Shown here in pieces: positions 15,334-23,107 of a stretch of 26,386 nucleotides of DNA (within the stretch, counting starts at the first letter, position 1; each line of letters opens with the position of its first letter). This DNA comes from Pseudomonadota bacterium. GTDB lineage: Bacteria > Pseudomonadota > Gammaproteobacteria > Burkholderiales > Burkholderiaceae_B. The notes below the pieces were generated by a model. That model had not been told where the DNA came from and did not search any database. It saw only the letters and a list, made by a program, of their open reading frames with translations. The DNA is taken from NCBI GenBank assembly GCA_023427945.1, contig JAEYZR010000150.1, positions 1 to 26,386 of the forward strand. Reading direction: 5' to 3'. Made by a program: the position numbers and the translations under genes.

Positions 15334-16260
15334 TCAGCCTTCCGAAAGCTCCCCCCGATTCGCCAACCCGGACATAGGAATCGAAAAAATCTCGCGACTG
15401 AGTTCCAATACCGGTTCGATATACCAGGAGGTATCGCCAAGCCGGTGAATCAGGATGATCGGCGACGTGGCCCGCTCTTCCCGCACGTCGCGATAGACCA
15501 CATCGTTACGGATACGTGCTGACGAGGGAATCAGGCACACGCCGCCCTCGGCCGCGACCAGGCCAAGTGCCGTCTGCAGTTCGCGCACTTCGATAACTTC
15601 CTTGGGCCGGATGGAGCCATCCCGCAACAGGCTGATCACGTAGTCGGCAAAGCTTGGCCGGGGTTCCTGGGGGTAGGTGATCAGACTCTGGTTGCCCAGC
15701 TCAGCCAGGCTCACGGCGTTCTCCGACGCTGCCAGCGGATGACTGGGCGCCACAGCCAGAGCGAGCTTTTCCTCCCCCAACACAATACGTTCCACGGACT
15801 CGTCGGCGCTGCGGATGCGACCCACGCCGATGTCTATCCGACCGGCCTGCAACGCGCCGACCTGTTGCAAGGAGGTCGTCAATTCCATCATGTGCAAGTC
15901 GATGTCCGGGATGCGCTGGCGCAATTTTCGGATCAGCGCTGGCAACCCGCCATACAACACCGAAGGTACAAAACCGATGACCAGCTTGCGGCGTTGATTG
16001 GTGTGGCTCTGGGCCGCAGCCGACTTCATTTGTTCGATCCGCGCCAGGACCTGAAGTGCTTGCTCATAGAAAACGCGTCCCGCCTCGGTCAGACGCACCG
16101 GCCTGCTGTTTCGCAGCAGCAACGTCACACCCAATTCGGCCTCCAGCATTTGCATCTGCCGACTAAGCGGTGGTTGGGCGATATGCAGTTGTTTGGATGC
16201 AAGGGTGAAGTTACGGCACTCGGCTATCGCGACGAAATACCGTAGTTGGCGCAATTCCAT
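15334..16260 (-). CDS. catR: LysR-family regulator of catechol/benzoate degradation (CatM/BenM/CatR-like)
   Basis: This 308-residue protein starts at MELRQLRYFVAIAECRNFTL. The helix-turn-helix segment LHIAQPPLSRQMQMLEAELG is near-identical in pattern to CatM/BenM, as is LLLRNSRPVRLTEAG. The effector domain matches too, for example FVPSVLYGGLPALI, IDIGVGRIRSADESV and REVQ-like RELQTALGLVAAEGGVCLIP. These regulators bind cis,cis-muconate and activate the catechol and benzoate genes. I chose the Met at 16260 because GAGG lies 7 bases upstream; the 36-residue extension of the longer frame is not family-like. It is divergent from benD across 303 bp that contain a perfect ATAC-N7-GTAT operator. CatR and CatM are names for the same role in different genera. 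Confidence 0.88.
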   Translation of the reverse strand: MELRQLRYFVAIAECRNFTLASKQLHIAQPPLSRQMQMLEAELGVTLLLRNSRPVRLTEAGRVFYEQALQVLARIEQMKSAAAQSHTNQRRKLVIGFVPSVLYGGLPALIRKLRQRIPDIDLHMMELTTSLQQVGALQAGRIDIGVGRIRSADESVERIVLGEEKLALAVAPSHPLAASENAVSLAELGNQSLITYPQEPRPSFADYVISLLRDGSIRPKEVIEVRELQTALGLVAAEGGVCLIPSSARIRNDVVYRDVREERATSPIILIHRLGDTSWYIEPVLELSREIFSIPMSGLANRGELSEG

Positions 16261-16415
16261 ACTGATTCCTCGGGTAGACAACATGGCCCCGTTTTCTGCG
16301 CTATCGAAGTCGCCTTCATCACCTGGGACCGGCCGCCTCGACATGCGGGTAAACGATAGCCTATTCATTTCAACGAACTATAACCTGTTGATATCTTTGA
16401 TCTGATCCACCAATC

Positions 16416-16430
16416 ATACCTTATAGGTAT
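16416..16430. promoter_or_regulatory. LysR operator ATAC-N7-GTAT
   Basis: The sequence ATACCTTATAGGTAT is a perfect palindrome apart from its central base and fits the ATAC-N7-GTAT site known for BenM and CatM. Its centre lies about 64 bases upstream of the start point expected from the promoter at 16451-16480, the usual place for a LysR recognition site. No equally good second site is seen 20 bases downstream. Confidence 0.75.
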
Positions 16431-16450
16431 CGTAAAACAGCGCAATAGCA

Positions 16451-16480
16451 TTGGAGACAAAAACACCTTTGCGGTTAAAT
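16451..16480 (+). promoter_or_regulatory. Candidate sigma-70 promoter for the benD-cat operon
   Basis: TTGGAG (16451-16456) and TTAAAT (16475-16480) are separated by 18 bases. Both are imperfect, as expected for a promoter that needs an activator. The predicted start near 16487 places the LysR palindrome at about -64, which supports the assignment. Confidence 0.5.
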
Positions 16481-16563
16481 CCGGTGGCATCGCATCGTCG
16501 CTCGTCGACGCTGGCGAGCACACAGATCTGAAATTTGAGATTTCGACTCACAGGAAACTAAAA

Positions 16564-17355
16564 ATGAGCAGTCGATTTAAAGGAAAAGTGGCAATCGTCA
16601 CCGGCAGCGCCCAAGGAATTGGCGCCGTTCTGGCCGAGAAGTTTGCACAGGAAGGAGGCACGGTCGTACTCGCGGATCGCTCGCCGCTGGTACAGGAAAT
16701 CGCTGAAAAAATTGAAACTTCCGGCGGTAAGGCACTGGCAGTCGAGGTGGATCTCGAGACCTACAGTGGCGCCGAACAGATGACACGCCGGGCCATCGAG
16801 GCCTATGGCCAGATCGACGTGTTGTTCAACAATGTGGGCGGAACGATATGGACACGGCCGTTCGAGAAGTATGAGCCCTCGCACATCGAGGATGAAGTCA
16901 GACGATCGCTGTTCCCGACCTTGTGGTGCAGCCGCGCTGTCCTGCCCTTCATGGTTGAACGCGCGAAAGGCGTGATCGTCAACGTGTCCTCCATCGCCAC
17001 CAGAAGCATTTACCGCGTTCCCTATGCTGCGGCAAAAGGCGGGGTCAACGCATTGACGGCCTCGCTTGCCATGGAGGTTGCGTCGAAGGGCGTGCGCGTG
17101 GTGGCCGTCGCGGTAGGTGGCACAGAGGCGCCGGCAAGGCGCGTGCCGCGCAACCCCCTTGGGAACCCTTCCGACCTGCCGGATCAGGACAAGGCCTGGT
17201 ATCAGGAAATCATCGACCAGACCAAGGAAAGCACCTACCTGGGCAGGTACGGAACGATCGATGAAATGGTTGCACCTCTGCTGTTTTTTGCGTCGGACGA
17301 GGCCTCTTACATCACCGGATCAGTACTGCCTGCAGGAGGGGGAGATCAGGGCTGA
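16564..17355 (+). CDS. benD: 1,6-dihydroxycyclohexa-2,4-diene-1-carboxylate dehydrogenase (benzoate diol dehydrogenase)
   Basis: This 263-residue short-chain dehydrogenase has cofactor motif TGSAQGIG at 13-20, Asp38 in LADRS (NAD preference), NNVGG at 89-93, SS at 142-143, and catalytic Tyr154-x3-Lys158 in YAAAK. The segments NNVGGTIWTRPFEKYEP, RRSLFPTLWCSRAVLPFM and ASDEASYITGSVLPAGGGD match my memory of BenD/XylL rather than generic family members. BenD oxidises and decarboxylates the cis-diol made from benzoate, giving catechol, CO2 and NADH. AGGA precedes the ATG. It heads the catechol operon, directly under the LysR operator, yet benABC is absent from the window. Another dihydrodiol is a possible substrate. 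Confidence 0.85.
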   Translation: MSSRFKGKVAIVTGSAQGIGAVLAEKFAQEGGTVVLADRSPLVQEIAEKIETSGGKALAVEVDLETYSGAEQMTRRAIEAYGQIDVLFNNVGGTIWTRPFEKYEPSHIEDEVRRSLFPTLWCSRAVLPFMVERAKGVIVNVSSIATRSIYRVPYAAAKGGVNALTASLAMEVASKGVRVVAVAVGGTEAPARRVPRNPLGNPSDLPDQDKAWYQEIIDQTKESTYLGRYGTIDEMVAPLLFFASDEASYITGSVLPAGGGDQG

Positions 17356-17403
17356 TGTGCCGCTGATCCCTGCTCTTACTAAAAATTTTATTGGGGAGAC
17401 ACC

Positions 17404-18465
17404 ATGAACGATTACACAACATTCGACCGGCTCTTGCTGAAAATAGGAAAGATTCCCGGGGCCCTCATGATCGTGCCGCTTTTTTTGGGGGTAGTGGTCA
17501 ACACGGTCGCCCCGGAAGCGCTGATGATAGGCAGCTTTACCACGGCACTGTTCAAGAGTGGACTTGCGGTCTTGATCGGGCTGTTTTTTCTTGCCGTAGG
17601 ATCTCAGATCAGTTTCAAGGCCGCACTGCCGTCGGTGGAGAAGGGCGCAGTCCTGCTCGTGGCCAAGTTCGCCATCGCTGTACTGTTCGGCCTGTCCGTC
17701 GCGTTCCTCGCGAAAGATGGCGTTCTCATGGGCATGGTTCCCCTGGCCATCATTGCTGCGATGTCCAATTCGAATGGTTCGCTCTACGTGGCGCTGACCA
17801 GTCAATTTGGAAACAAGACCGACAAAGGCGCGATCTCGATGCTGTCGATCAGTGACGGTCCTTTCCTGACGCTGGTGGCGCTTGGCGTGGCAGGCCTGGC
17901 CGCGTTCCCGCTGCTGGCGCTGTTTTCCGCTATTTTTCCCATGATTTTCGGCTTCATCCTAGGAAACATCAGCTCCATTGCACGGAACTTCCTGAAGGCT
18001 GGCGAAAGACTCATCATCCCCTTTGCCGCATTTGCCATTGGTGCCAGTATCAATCTGCAGGTTCTCGTCGGTGAAGGCTCCGTCGGCATTCTGCTTGGCC
18101 TGGCAACGGTGATATTTTCCGGCGGCGCCGCCCTTGCATCGCTTTACGTCTGGCACATTATCCGGCGTCACCCCAAGCCGACGAGAAACCTGGTTGGCGC
18201 GGTCTCCGAGGCAAGCGTGGCAGGCAACGCCATTGCAACACCCGCAGTCGTCGCAGCGCTGGATCCCAGCTTCCTTGCTGTCAAAGACATTGCCACCGCT
18301 CAGATCGCCGCCTCTGTCGTGGTGACGGCATTCGTACTTCCTTTCATCGTCGCGTGGTTCGCCAATTGGCAAAAACGTCGTGGCGTTTCACCCGAGAACG
18401 AAGAAGCCTTTTACGAATCCGGACGTACCGAGGTCGAAATCAACAAAGTTTCGGTGCCGCTGTAG
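17404..18465 (+). CDS. KdgT-family permease (2-keto-3-deoxygluconate permease-like)
   Basis: This 353-residue inner-membrane protein has about ten hydrophobic segments. It matches the KdgT family (TC 2.A.10): KIGKIPGALMIVPLFLGVVV, FTTALFKSGLAVLIGLFFLA followed by VGSQISFKAAL, and the repeat-like SNSNGSLYVAL and SEASVAGNAIATP segments that likely line the transport path. Family members are proton symporters for 2-keto-3-deoxygluconate and similar acids. Here the gene sits between benD and catB, only 48 bases after benD, with GGGGAG 6-7 bases before the ATG. No other Entner-Doudoroff or pectin genes are nearby. It may carry an aromatic-pathway acid instead of a sugar acid; this is inference from position. 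The C-terminal tail after about 320 is hydrophilic. Confidence 0.85.
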   Translation: MNDYTTFDRLLLKIGKIPGALMIVPLFLGVVVNTVAPEALMIGSFTTALFKSGLAVLIGLFFLAVGSQISFKAALPSVEKGAVLLVAKFAIAVLFGLSVAFLAKDGVLMGMVPLAIIAAMSNSNGSLYVALTSQFGNKTDKGAISMLSISDGPFLTLVALGVAGLAAFPLLALFSAIFPMIFGFILGNISSIARNFLKAGERLIIPFAAFAIGASINLQVLVGEGSVGILLGLATVIFSGGAALASLYVWHIIRRHPKPTRNLVGAVSEASVAGNAIATPAVVAALDPSFLAVKDIATAQIAASVVVTAFVLPFIVAWFANWQKRRGVSPENEEAFYESGRTEVEINKVSVPL

Positions 18466-18485
18466 TTGCCTGACCCCTTCCCTGC

Positions 18486-18539
18486 CTCGACATGCCAGGA
18501 CGCACCGCCACACAATGGATCGATGCCAGCCATGTCGAG
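18486..18539 (+). repeat. Inverted repeat in the permease-catB spacer
   Basis: CTCGACATG (18486-18494) is matched by CATGTCGAG (18531-18539), a perfect 9-bp inverted repeat around 36 bases. It lies just after the permease stop in the 144-base gap before catB. It could form a transcript stem that protects or ends the upstream message. No T-run follows. Confidence 0.4.
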
Positions 18540-18569
18540 ACGGGTGCAAGGCACCGCACTCGAACATCA

Positions 18570-18595
18570 CCAACATGGTCACGCAGCCGTGTTGG
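18570..18595 (+). promoter_or_regulatory. Hairpin just before the catB ribosome site
   Basis: CCAACATGG (18570-18578) pairs with CCGTGTTGG (18587-18595) over 9 bp with one G-T wobble and an 8-base loop. It ends about 5 bases before the AAGGA of catB. It may influence translation or mRNA processing between the permease and catB. Confidence 0.35.
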
Positions 18596-18609
18596 GTATC
18601 AAGGACATC

Positions 18610-19779
18610 ATGCTACATAACGCTATTTCCTCCTCAACGTCGACAGTTATCGATCGGGTTGAAACCCTGCTCCTGGATTTACCGACCATTCGGCCCCATC
18701 AACTGTCGATGACTATCATGAAGAGCCAGACTTTGATGCTGGTGCGTATTTACTGTTCGGATGGCAGTGTTGGTATAGGCGAAGGCACAACCATTGGTGG
18801 ATTGGCGTATGGCGCAGAATCGCCCGAAGGGATGAAGCTGGTCGTCGACACCTACTTCGCGCCCTTGCTGATCGGCGCCAATGCCGATGCCGTTCCGGCC
18901 GTGATGCGCCGTATACGTGATGACATCTGCGAGAATCGATTTGCCAAATGCGCCGTTGAAACGGCCCTGTACGATGCGCTGGGGCAACGGCTCGGTCTGC
19001 CATTGTCGCAGCTCTTGGGCGGGCGTCAGCGTGATCGCCTGCCGGTGGCCTGGACACTTGCCTCGGGCGATACGGGTCGCGACATCGAAGAAGCACAACA
19101 GATGCTGGCCGAGCGCCGCCATCAGATCTTCAAGCTCAAGATTGGCCGCCGCAGCATCCAGCAGGACGTTGCGCACGTCGCCGCCATCAAAAAAGCGCTG
19201 GGCGATCGGGCCAGCGTGCGAGTGGATGTGAACATGGCGTGGTCCGAGCTCCAGGCAAACCGGGGTGTCCCCGCGCTGGCCGATTCAGGTTGCGAAATGG
19301 TCGAACAGCCGACGGCTTCCGCCGAAGCGTTGGCGCGGCTACGCGGACGTTATCCGATTGCCGTGATGGCCGATGAATCGTTGACCGGTCCCGTATCCGC
19401 CTCGGTACTGGCCCGGGCCGACGCCGTCGATGTGTTTGCGATCAAGATCGAGCAATCCGGTGGCCTGCAGGCTGCCCAGCAGGTCGCTGCAATTGGTGAT
19501 GCCGCTCAAATTGAGCTGTACGGCGGCACGATGCTGGAAGGCCCCGTAGGCACCATCGCATCGGCCCATGTTTTTTCGACCTTCGCCAATTTGCAATGGG
19601 GGACTGAATTATTCGGCCCCCTGTTGTTGACCGAGGACATCCTGCAGCAGCCCCTGGTGTACAAGGATTTTCATCTTGAGGTGCCGCAAGGACCTGGGCT
19701 GGGTATCGTGCTCGATGACGAACGCATACAACGCTTCCGGCGTGACAGCACGCAGGGAGCCTGCGTCAGCGTGCCATGA
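18610..19779 (+). CDS. catB: Muconate cycloisomerase
   Basis: This 389-residue enolase-superfamily enzyme converts cis,cis-muconate to muconolactone. From the chosen start it shows RVETLLLDLPTIRPHQLSMT, the CatB signature, followed by the catalytic KLK (Lys175 and Lys177). Metal ligands Asp206 (VDVN), Glu232 (VEQPT) and Asp255 (MADESL) are present, as is Lys279 in AIKIEQSGG. A TTG frame starting at 18466 would add 48 residues with no family likeness and would run over two hairpins. The ATG at 18610 has AAGGA about 5 bases upstream and gives a near-normal length. It is the third gene of the catechol operon. Confidence 0.95.
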   Translation: MLHNAISSSTSTVIDRVETLLLDLPTIRPHQLSMTIMKSQTLMLVRIYCSDGSVGIGEGTTIGGLAYGAESPEGMKLVVDTYFAPLLIGANADAVPAVMRRIRDDICENRFAKCAVETALYDALGQRLGLPLSQLLGGRQRDRLPVAWTLASGDTGRDIEEAQQMLAERRHQIFKLKIGRRSIQQDVAHVAAIKKALGDRASVRVDVNMAWSELQANRGVPALADSGCEMVEQPTASAEALARLRGRYPIAVMADESLTGPVSASVLARADAVDVFAIKIEQSGGLQAAQQVAAIGDAAQIELYGGTMLEGPVGTIASAHVFSTFANLQWGTELFGPLLLTEDILQQPLVYKDFHLEVPQGPGLGIVLDDERIQRFRRDSTQGACVSVP

Positions 19780-19835
19780 GTACCAACTGCCATGACGTGC
19801 AGAATCAATTTTCCGACAAAGATAAGGAGACAACC

Positions 19836-20771
19836 ATGAGCGTAAGAATTTTTGACAGCCAGGAAGTGCAGGATTTTCTGCTCACCGCTGCGGGCCTGAC
19901 AAACGAGGGCGGCAGCCCCCGAACGAAGCAAATCGTGCACCGCATCATTTCCGATCTGTTCAAGGCCATCGACGAACTCGACATCACGCCGGATGAATAC
20001 TGGGCGGGCATCGCCTACCTGAACACCTTGGGTGCACGGGGCGAAGCTGGCTTGCTGTCTCCCGGCCTGGGCTTTGACCGCTTCCTGGACATGCGCATGG
20101 ATGCAGAGGATGCGCAGCTTGGCGTCCAGAACAAGACGCCGCGCACCATCGAAGGTCCGTTGTATGTGGCTGGCGCACCGGTAGAAAAAGGATTCGCCCG
20201 GCTCGACGATGGCACGGACACCGCCGGTCACCCGCTCTTGATGCAAGGGACCGTGCTGGGAGCGGATGGCAAGCCGCTGGCGGGTGCCAAAGTCGAAGTC
20301 TGGCACTGCAACACCAAAGGCTTCTACTCGCACTTCGACCCGACTGGCGAGCAGCAGCCTTTCAATATGCGCCGCACCATCATCACCGATGATCAGGGCC
20401 GTTATAAGTTCCAGAGCGTACTGCCCAAAGGTTACGGCTGTCCGCCCGACGGCCCGACCCAGGCGCTGTTGGACCAGCTTGGCCGCCATGGCAACCGCCC
20501 GGCACACATTCACTTCTTTGTGACGGCAGACAACCACCGCAAACTGACCACGCAGATCAACATCGACGGCGATCCTCTGGTTTATGACGACTTCGCCTAC
20601 GCCACACGCGAAGGCCTGGTGCCACCATTGGTCGAGCATACGGACGAGTCCAGCATCAAGGCCAACGGCATGGAAGGGCCCTTTACCGAGATCGTGTTCG
20701 ACTTCGAACTCACGGCGCTGGTTGCTGGCGAAGATAACCAGCTCGTGCACCGTCCCCGCATGGCAGCGTAA
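19836..20771 (+). CDS. catA: Catechol 1,2-dioxygenase
   Basis: This 311-residue intradiol dioxygenase opens catechol to cis,cis-muconate using non-haem Fe(III). The four iron ligands are visible: Tyr164 (GFYSHFD), Tyr200 (KGYGCPP), His224 and His226 (RPAHIHFF). These positions equal those I recall for the Acinetobacter enzyme, which supports the start at MSVRIFDSQEVQDFL. The N-terminal helical dimer domain (about 1-100) and the segment TPRTIEGPLYVAGAPV are also typical. AAGGAGA lies 5 bases upstream of the ATG. The longer frame from 19776 overlaps the catB stop but lacks family support. CatA supplies the substrate of CatB, which is encoded immediately upstream. Confidence 0.97.
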   Translation: MSVRIFDSQEVQDFLLTAAGLTNEGGSPRTKQIVHRIISDLFKAIDELDITPDEYWAGIAYLNTLGARGEAGLLSPGLGFDRFLDMRMDAEDAQLGVQNKTPRTIEGPLYVAGAPVEKGFARLDDGTDTAGHPLLMQGTVLGADGKPLAGAKVEVWHCNTKGFYSHFDPTGEQQPFNMRRTIITDDQGRYKFQSVLPKGYGCPPDGPTQALLDQLGRHGNRPAHIHFFVTADNHRKLTTQINIDGDPLVYDDFAYATREGLVPPLVEHTDESSIKANGMEGPFTEIVFDFELTALVAGEDNQLVHRPRMAA

Positions 20772-20840
20772 CGACTACCCGTTTATGGCGCGATGACCGG
20801 CGCACGGTATCGAAACCGGCGTCGAGACATAGGATCAAGG

Positions 20841-21653
20841 ATGACCGACATCACTATCTTGGAAACACGCAACGGTGCGTTTCGCATCGCGCTGGACGGC
20901 GCTGCTGATGCACCCGTTCTGATGCTGAGCAATTCACTGGGGACACCGCTGGAAATGTGGGAGCGCCAGGCGCAGGTATTTTCCCGCACCCATCGCGTGT
21001 TGCGCTACGACACGCGAGGTCACGGACAGAGCGTGGTCACCCCGGGGCCCTACAGTTTTGGGCAACTGGGCGACGACGTGCTGGCCATCCTCGACACCCT
21101 GCAACTCGACCGCGTGACTTATTGCGGGCTGTCCATGGGTGGGCACACCGGTCTATGGCTGGCTATCCATGCGGGGGAACGCTTTGCGGGCATCGCAGTC
21201 AGCAACAGCGCAGCCAGGATAGGTACACCGCAGGCCTGGCAAGATCGTGCGGCGCTCATTCAAAGGGATGGCGAAGCCGCCATGCGAGCGCTGGCCGACT
21301 CGGCGCCTGGGCGGTGGTTCACACCCGATTTCATCCACGCTGAACCGCAGGTCGTGCGCACTGCCAGGCAGTGGCTTGCGCAGACCTCCCCCGAGGGCTA
21401 TGCGGCCAACTGTGAAGCGTTGGCGTCTTCCGATCTGCGCCCAGCGCTGGGGCAGATACATGTTCCGGTATTGCTGCTTGCCGGCCAATTCGATCCGGTC
21501 ACGACACCCGACGATGCGCGCGCGATGCAACAAGCCATAGCCGGAGCCCGGCTGGAAACGATCGCGGCGTCACACCTGTCGAATCTCGAAGCGCCACAGG
21601 CTTTCGAGGCGGCGCTTGCGCGTTTTCTCGAAAACCTGCCCGCAGAAAAATGA
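20841..21653 (+). CDS. pcaD: 3-oxoadipate enol-lactonase
   Basis: This 270-residue cytoplasmic alpha/beta hydrolase hydrolyses 3-oxoadipate enol-lactone to 3-oxoadipate, the last step of the catechol branch encoded here. It contains LMLSNSLGTPLEMWERQA and RVLRYDTRGHGQS, both typical of PcaD/CatD. The nucleophile is Ser98 in CGLSMGG, the acid Asp218 in AGQFDPVTTP and the base His245 in ASHLSNLEAP. I chose the ATG at 20841, with AGGATCAAGG immediately upstream, over the frame from 20793, which adds a basic tail not seen in the family. No CMD (PcaC) domain is fused. In catechol-branch nomenclature it may be called catD. Confidence 0.93.
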   Translation: MTDITILETRNGAFRIALDGAADAPVLMLSNSLGTPLEMWERQAQVFSRTHRVLRYDTRGHGQSVVTPGPYSFGQLGDDVLAILDTLQLDRVTYCGLSMGGHTGLWLAIHAGERFAGIAVSNSAARIGTPQAWQDRAALIQRDGEAAMRALADSAPGRWFTPDFIHAEPQVVRTARQWLAQTSPEGYAANCEALASSDLRPALGQIHVPVLLLAGQFDPVTTPDDARAMQQAIAGARLETIAASHLSNLEAPQAFEAALARFLENLPAEK

Positions 21654-21702
21654 GATGCTGCGCGCACGTCTTTACAACACACACTTATCAAAGGGCTGAG
21701 CC

Positions 21703-21978
21703 ATGCTTTTTCTGGTGCACATGATCGTCAACATTCCGACCACGCTGGCCGAAGATGAGGTCAACCGCATAAAGTCACTTGAGAAGCAGTATTCTCAGGA
21801 CCTGCAGCGTCAGGGGAAATGGCCCCATATCTGGCGCGTGGCAGGCGAGTACGCCAACTACAGCGTATTCGATGTCCAGAGCAATGACGAGTTGCACACT
21901 CTTCTGAGCCAACTTCCGCTGTTTCCCTACATGCAGATCAAGGTAACGCCTTTGGCCAAACACCCGTCGGCCATCTGA
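21703..21978 (+). CDS. catC: Muconolactone delta-isomerase
   Basis: This 91-residue protein has the compact CatC fold: MLFLVHMIVNIPTTLAEDEV, then QGKWPHIWRVAGEYANYSVF and DELHTLLSQLPLFPYMQIKV. CatC forms a decamer and isomerises muconolactone to 3-oxoadipate enol-lactone, the PcaD substrate. The length is close to the usual 92-96 residues. AAGGG lies 7 bases before the ATG. It is the last gene of the catechol operon, 49 bases after pcaD, and converges with a LysR gene. I saw no clear intrinsic terminator in the 52-base gap. Confidence 0.95.
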   Translation: MLFLVHMIVNIPTTLAEDEVNRIKSLEKQYSQDLQRQGKWPHIWRVAGEYANYSVFDVQSNDELHTLLSQLPLFPYMQIKVTPLAKHPSAI

Positions 21979-22030
21979 GGCCTGCACTTACCCCTCGAGA
22001 CCGGCCTTCAGGCCCATACGTTGGCGTGCA

Positions 22031-22954
22031 CTACAGGCGGACTTGAGGTCTGTCGCTTTCGCCTGTTCCCGTGCGCCTTAACGCCTCGCATAGTGCCGGC
22101 ACGGCAGGATTGGCGAAGTCTTTCCGGTAGGCGAGATAAAGTGTCGAACTGACCGTATACCGCGCCTTGAGCGCCAGGTACCTCACCCCGCCCGGCCGCA
22201 ACTCGCTGACCGAGGCCGGCACGACTGCCACGCCGATACCTGCCTGTACCAGGCCGAGCAAAGTGGGCAGCACGCTCTCCATCACGTAGTGCGGCACCAC
22301 TCCATTTTTGGCGAAGAGCGAAGCCAGCAGCAGGTGAAAATACGCCGAGGTCTGGTGCGCAAACCCTATCAACGGCTGCGTCGTCAGATCGCCTATCGGG
22401 ATACTGCGGCGCGACACCCAGGCATGACCTACCGGCACGGCGACGACAAGCGGTTCGCTGTCGATGGGCTCAAGGTGCAGGTTGTCATCCTGGCTGTCCT
22501 GTGAGTAGCGCAGCACCGCCACGTCCAGTCGGTCCTGGACCAGCAAAGCACGCAAACGGCCGGTGTCGGCCTCGACCATGGACAACTCGACCTCTGGATG
22601 GGACGCGCGATAGTCACCCACGGCTCGGGGCACGAGGCGGTACGCAGCCGTGGGAGTGAAGCCCACTCGCAACCATCCGGTTTCGCCCGAGCCGATGCGT
22701 CGCACCGCGGCAAGCGCCGCATCGCCATCGGCCATGACATGATGCATGGCGTCGCGCATCGCGATTCCCGCGGCGGTCAGCCGAACGGTGCGGGTCGACC
22801 GTTCGATCAGCGGCACGCCCACGCGCTCCTCGAACAAACGCACTTGCTGACTGAGGGGCGGCTGCGTCATGTGCAGGCGCTTTGCGGCACGACCGAAGTG
22901 CAGTTCTTCCGCAACCGCCATGAAAGCCATCAATTGCCTGGAATAGAGCATCAT
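22031..22954 (-). CDS. LysR-family transcriptional regulator, divergent from the Bug-amidase operon
   Basis: This 307-residue LysR protein has an N-terminal helix-turn-helix at about 3-62: YSRQLMAFMAVAEELHFGRA, then KRLHMTQPPLSQQVRLFEER. Its effector domain begins near GWLRVGFTPTAAYRLVPRAV. The length is normal. Two adjacent Met codons open the gene, with a weak GGA ribosome site. It is divergent from the Bug-amidase operon across 153 bp, so that operon is the probable target. It also converges on catC, but the cat genes already have a dedicated LysR regulator. The inducer is unknown. Confidence 0.93.
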   Translation of the reverse strand: MMLYSRQLMAFMAVAEELHFGRAAKRLHMTQPPLSQQVRLFEERVGVPLIERSTRTVRLTAAGIAMRDAMHHVMADGDAALAAVRRIGSGETGWLRVGFTPTAAYRLVPRAVGDYRASHPEVELSMVEADTGRLRALLVQDRLDVAVLRYSQDSQDDNLHLEPIDSEPLVVAVPVGHAWVSRRSIPIGDLTTQPLIGFAHQTSAYFHLLLASLFAKNGVVPHYVMESVLPTLLGLVQAGIGVAVVPASVSELRPGGVRYLALKARYTVSSTLYLAYRKDFANPAVPALCEALRRTGTGESDRPQVRL

Positions 22955-23001
22955 GAAATTCCATTAGGTCGATTATCGTATGAATGCCGGGCAATTTTAT
23001 A

Positions 23002-23031
23002 TTGGATAGTTTAAATCCCGCCCCCTAAGAT
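23002..23031 (+). promoter_or_regulatory. Candidate promoter for the Bug-amidase operon
   Basis: TTGGAT (23002-23007) and TAAGAT (23026-23031) are spaced by 18 bases in the AT-rich centre of the 153-bp divergent region. The segment just upstream (about 22962-23001) would hold the LysR site, but I could not fix a convincing palindrome there. Confidence 0.35.
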
Positions 23032-23107
23032 CTGCCGCACAAGCATTGATCCACACGACGATCACCGCGCCGGCACATGGCTGAGCGCAACAACCCTGGG
23101 AAAAATC

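Larger units (their letters stand above)
16261..16563. promoter_or_regulatory. Divergent regulatory region between the catR-like gene and benD
   Basis: These 303 bases carry no credible gene. They hold the CatM/BenM-type operator at 16416-16430 and a probable benD promoter at 16451-16480. An AT-rich stretch at 16363-16440 should also include the leftward regulator promoter. The benD mRNA would have an untranslated leader of about 75 bases, in which I saw no clear hairpin. Confidence 0.6.

Noticed and set aside
18466..18609. N-terminal extension of catB from a TTG codon
   Set aside because: It shows no likeness to CatB proteins, lies over two inverted repeats, and a better start with a ribosome site exists at 18610.
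19671..20750. A 359-codon minus-strand frame across catB and catA
   Set aside because: It lies antisense to catA, whose four iron ligands are all present. It has no family features.
22001..22014. GGCCTTCAGGCC as a terminator after catC
   Set aside because: The stem is only 4-5 bp and no T-run follows.
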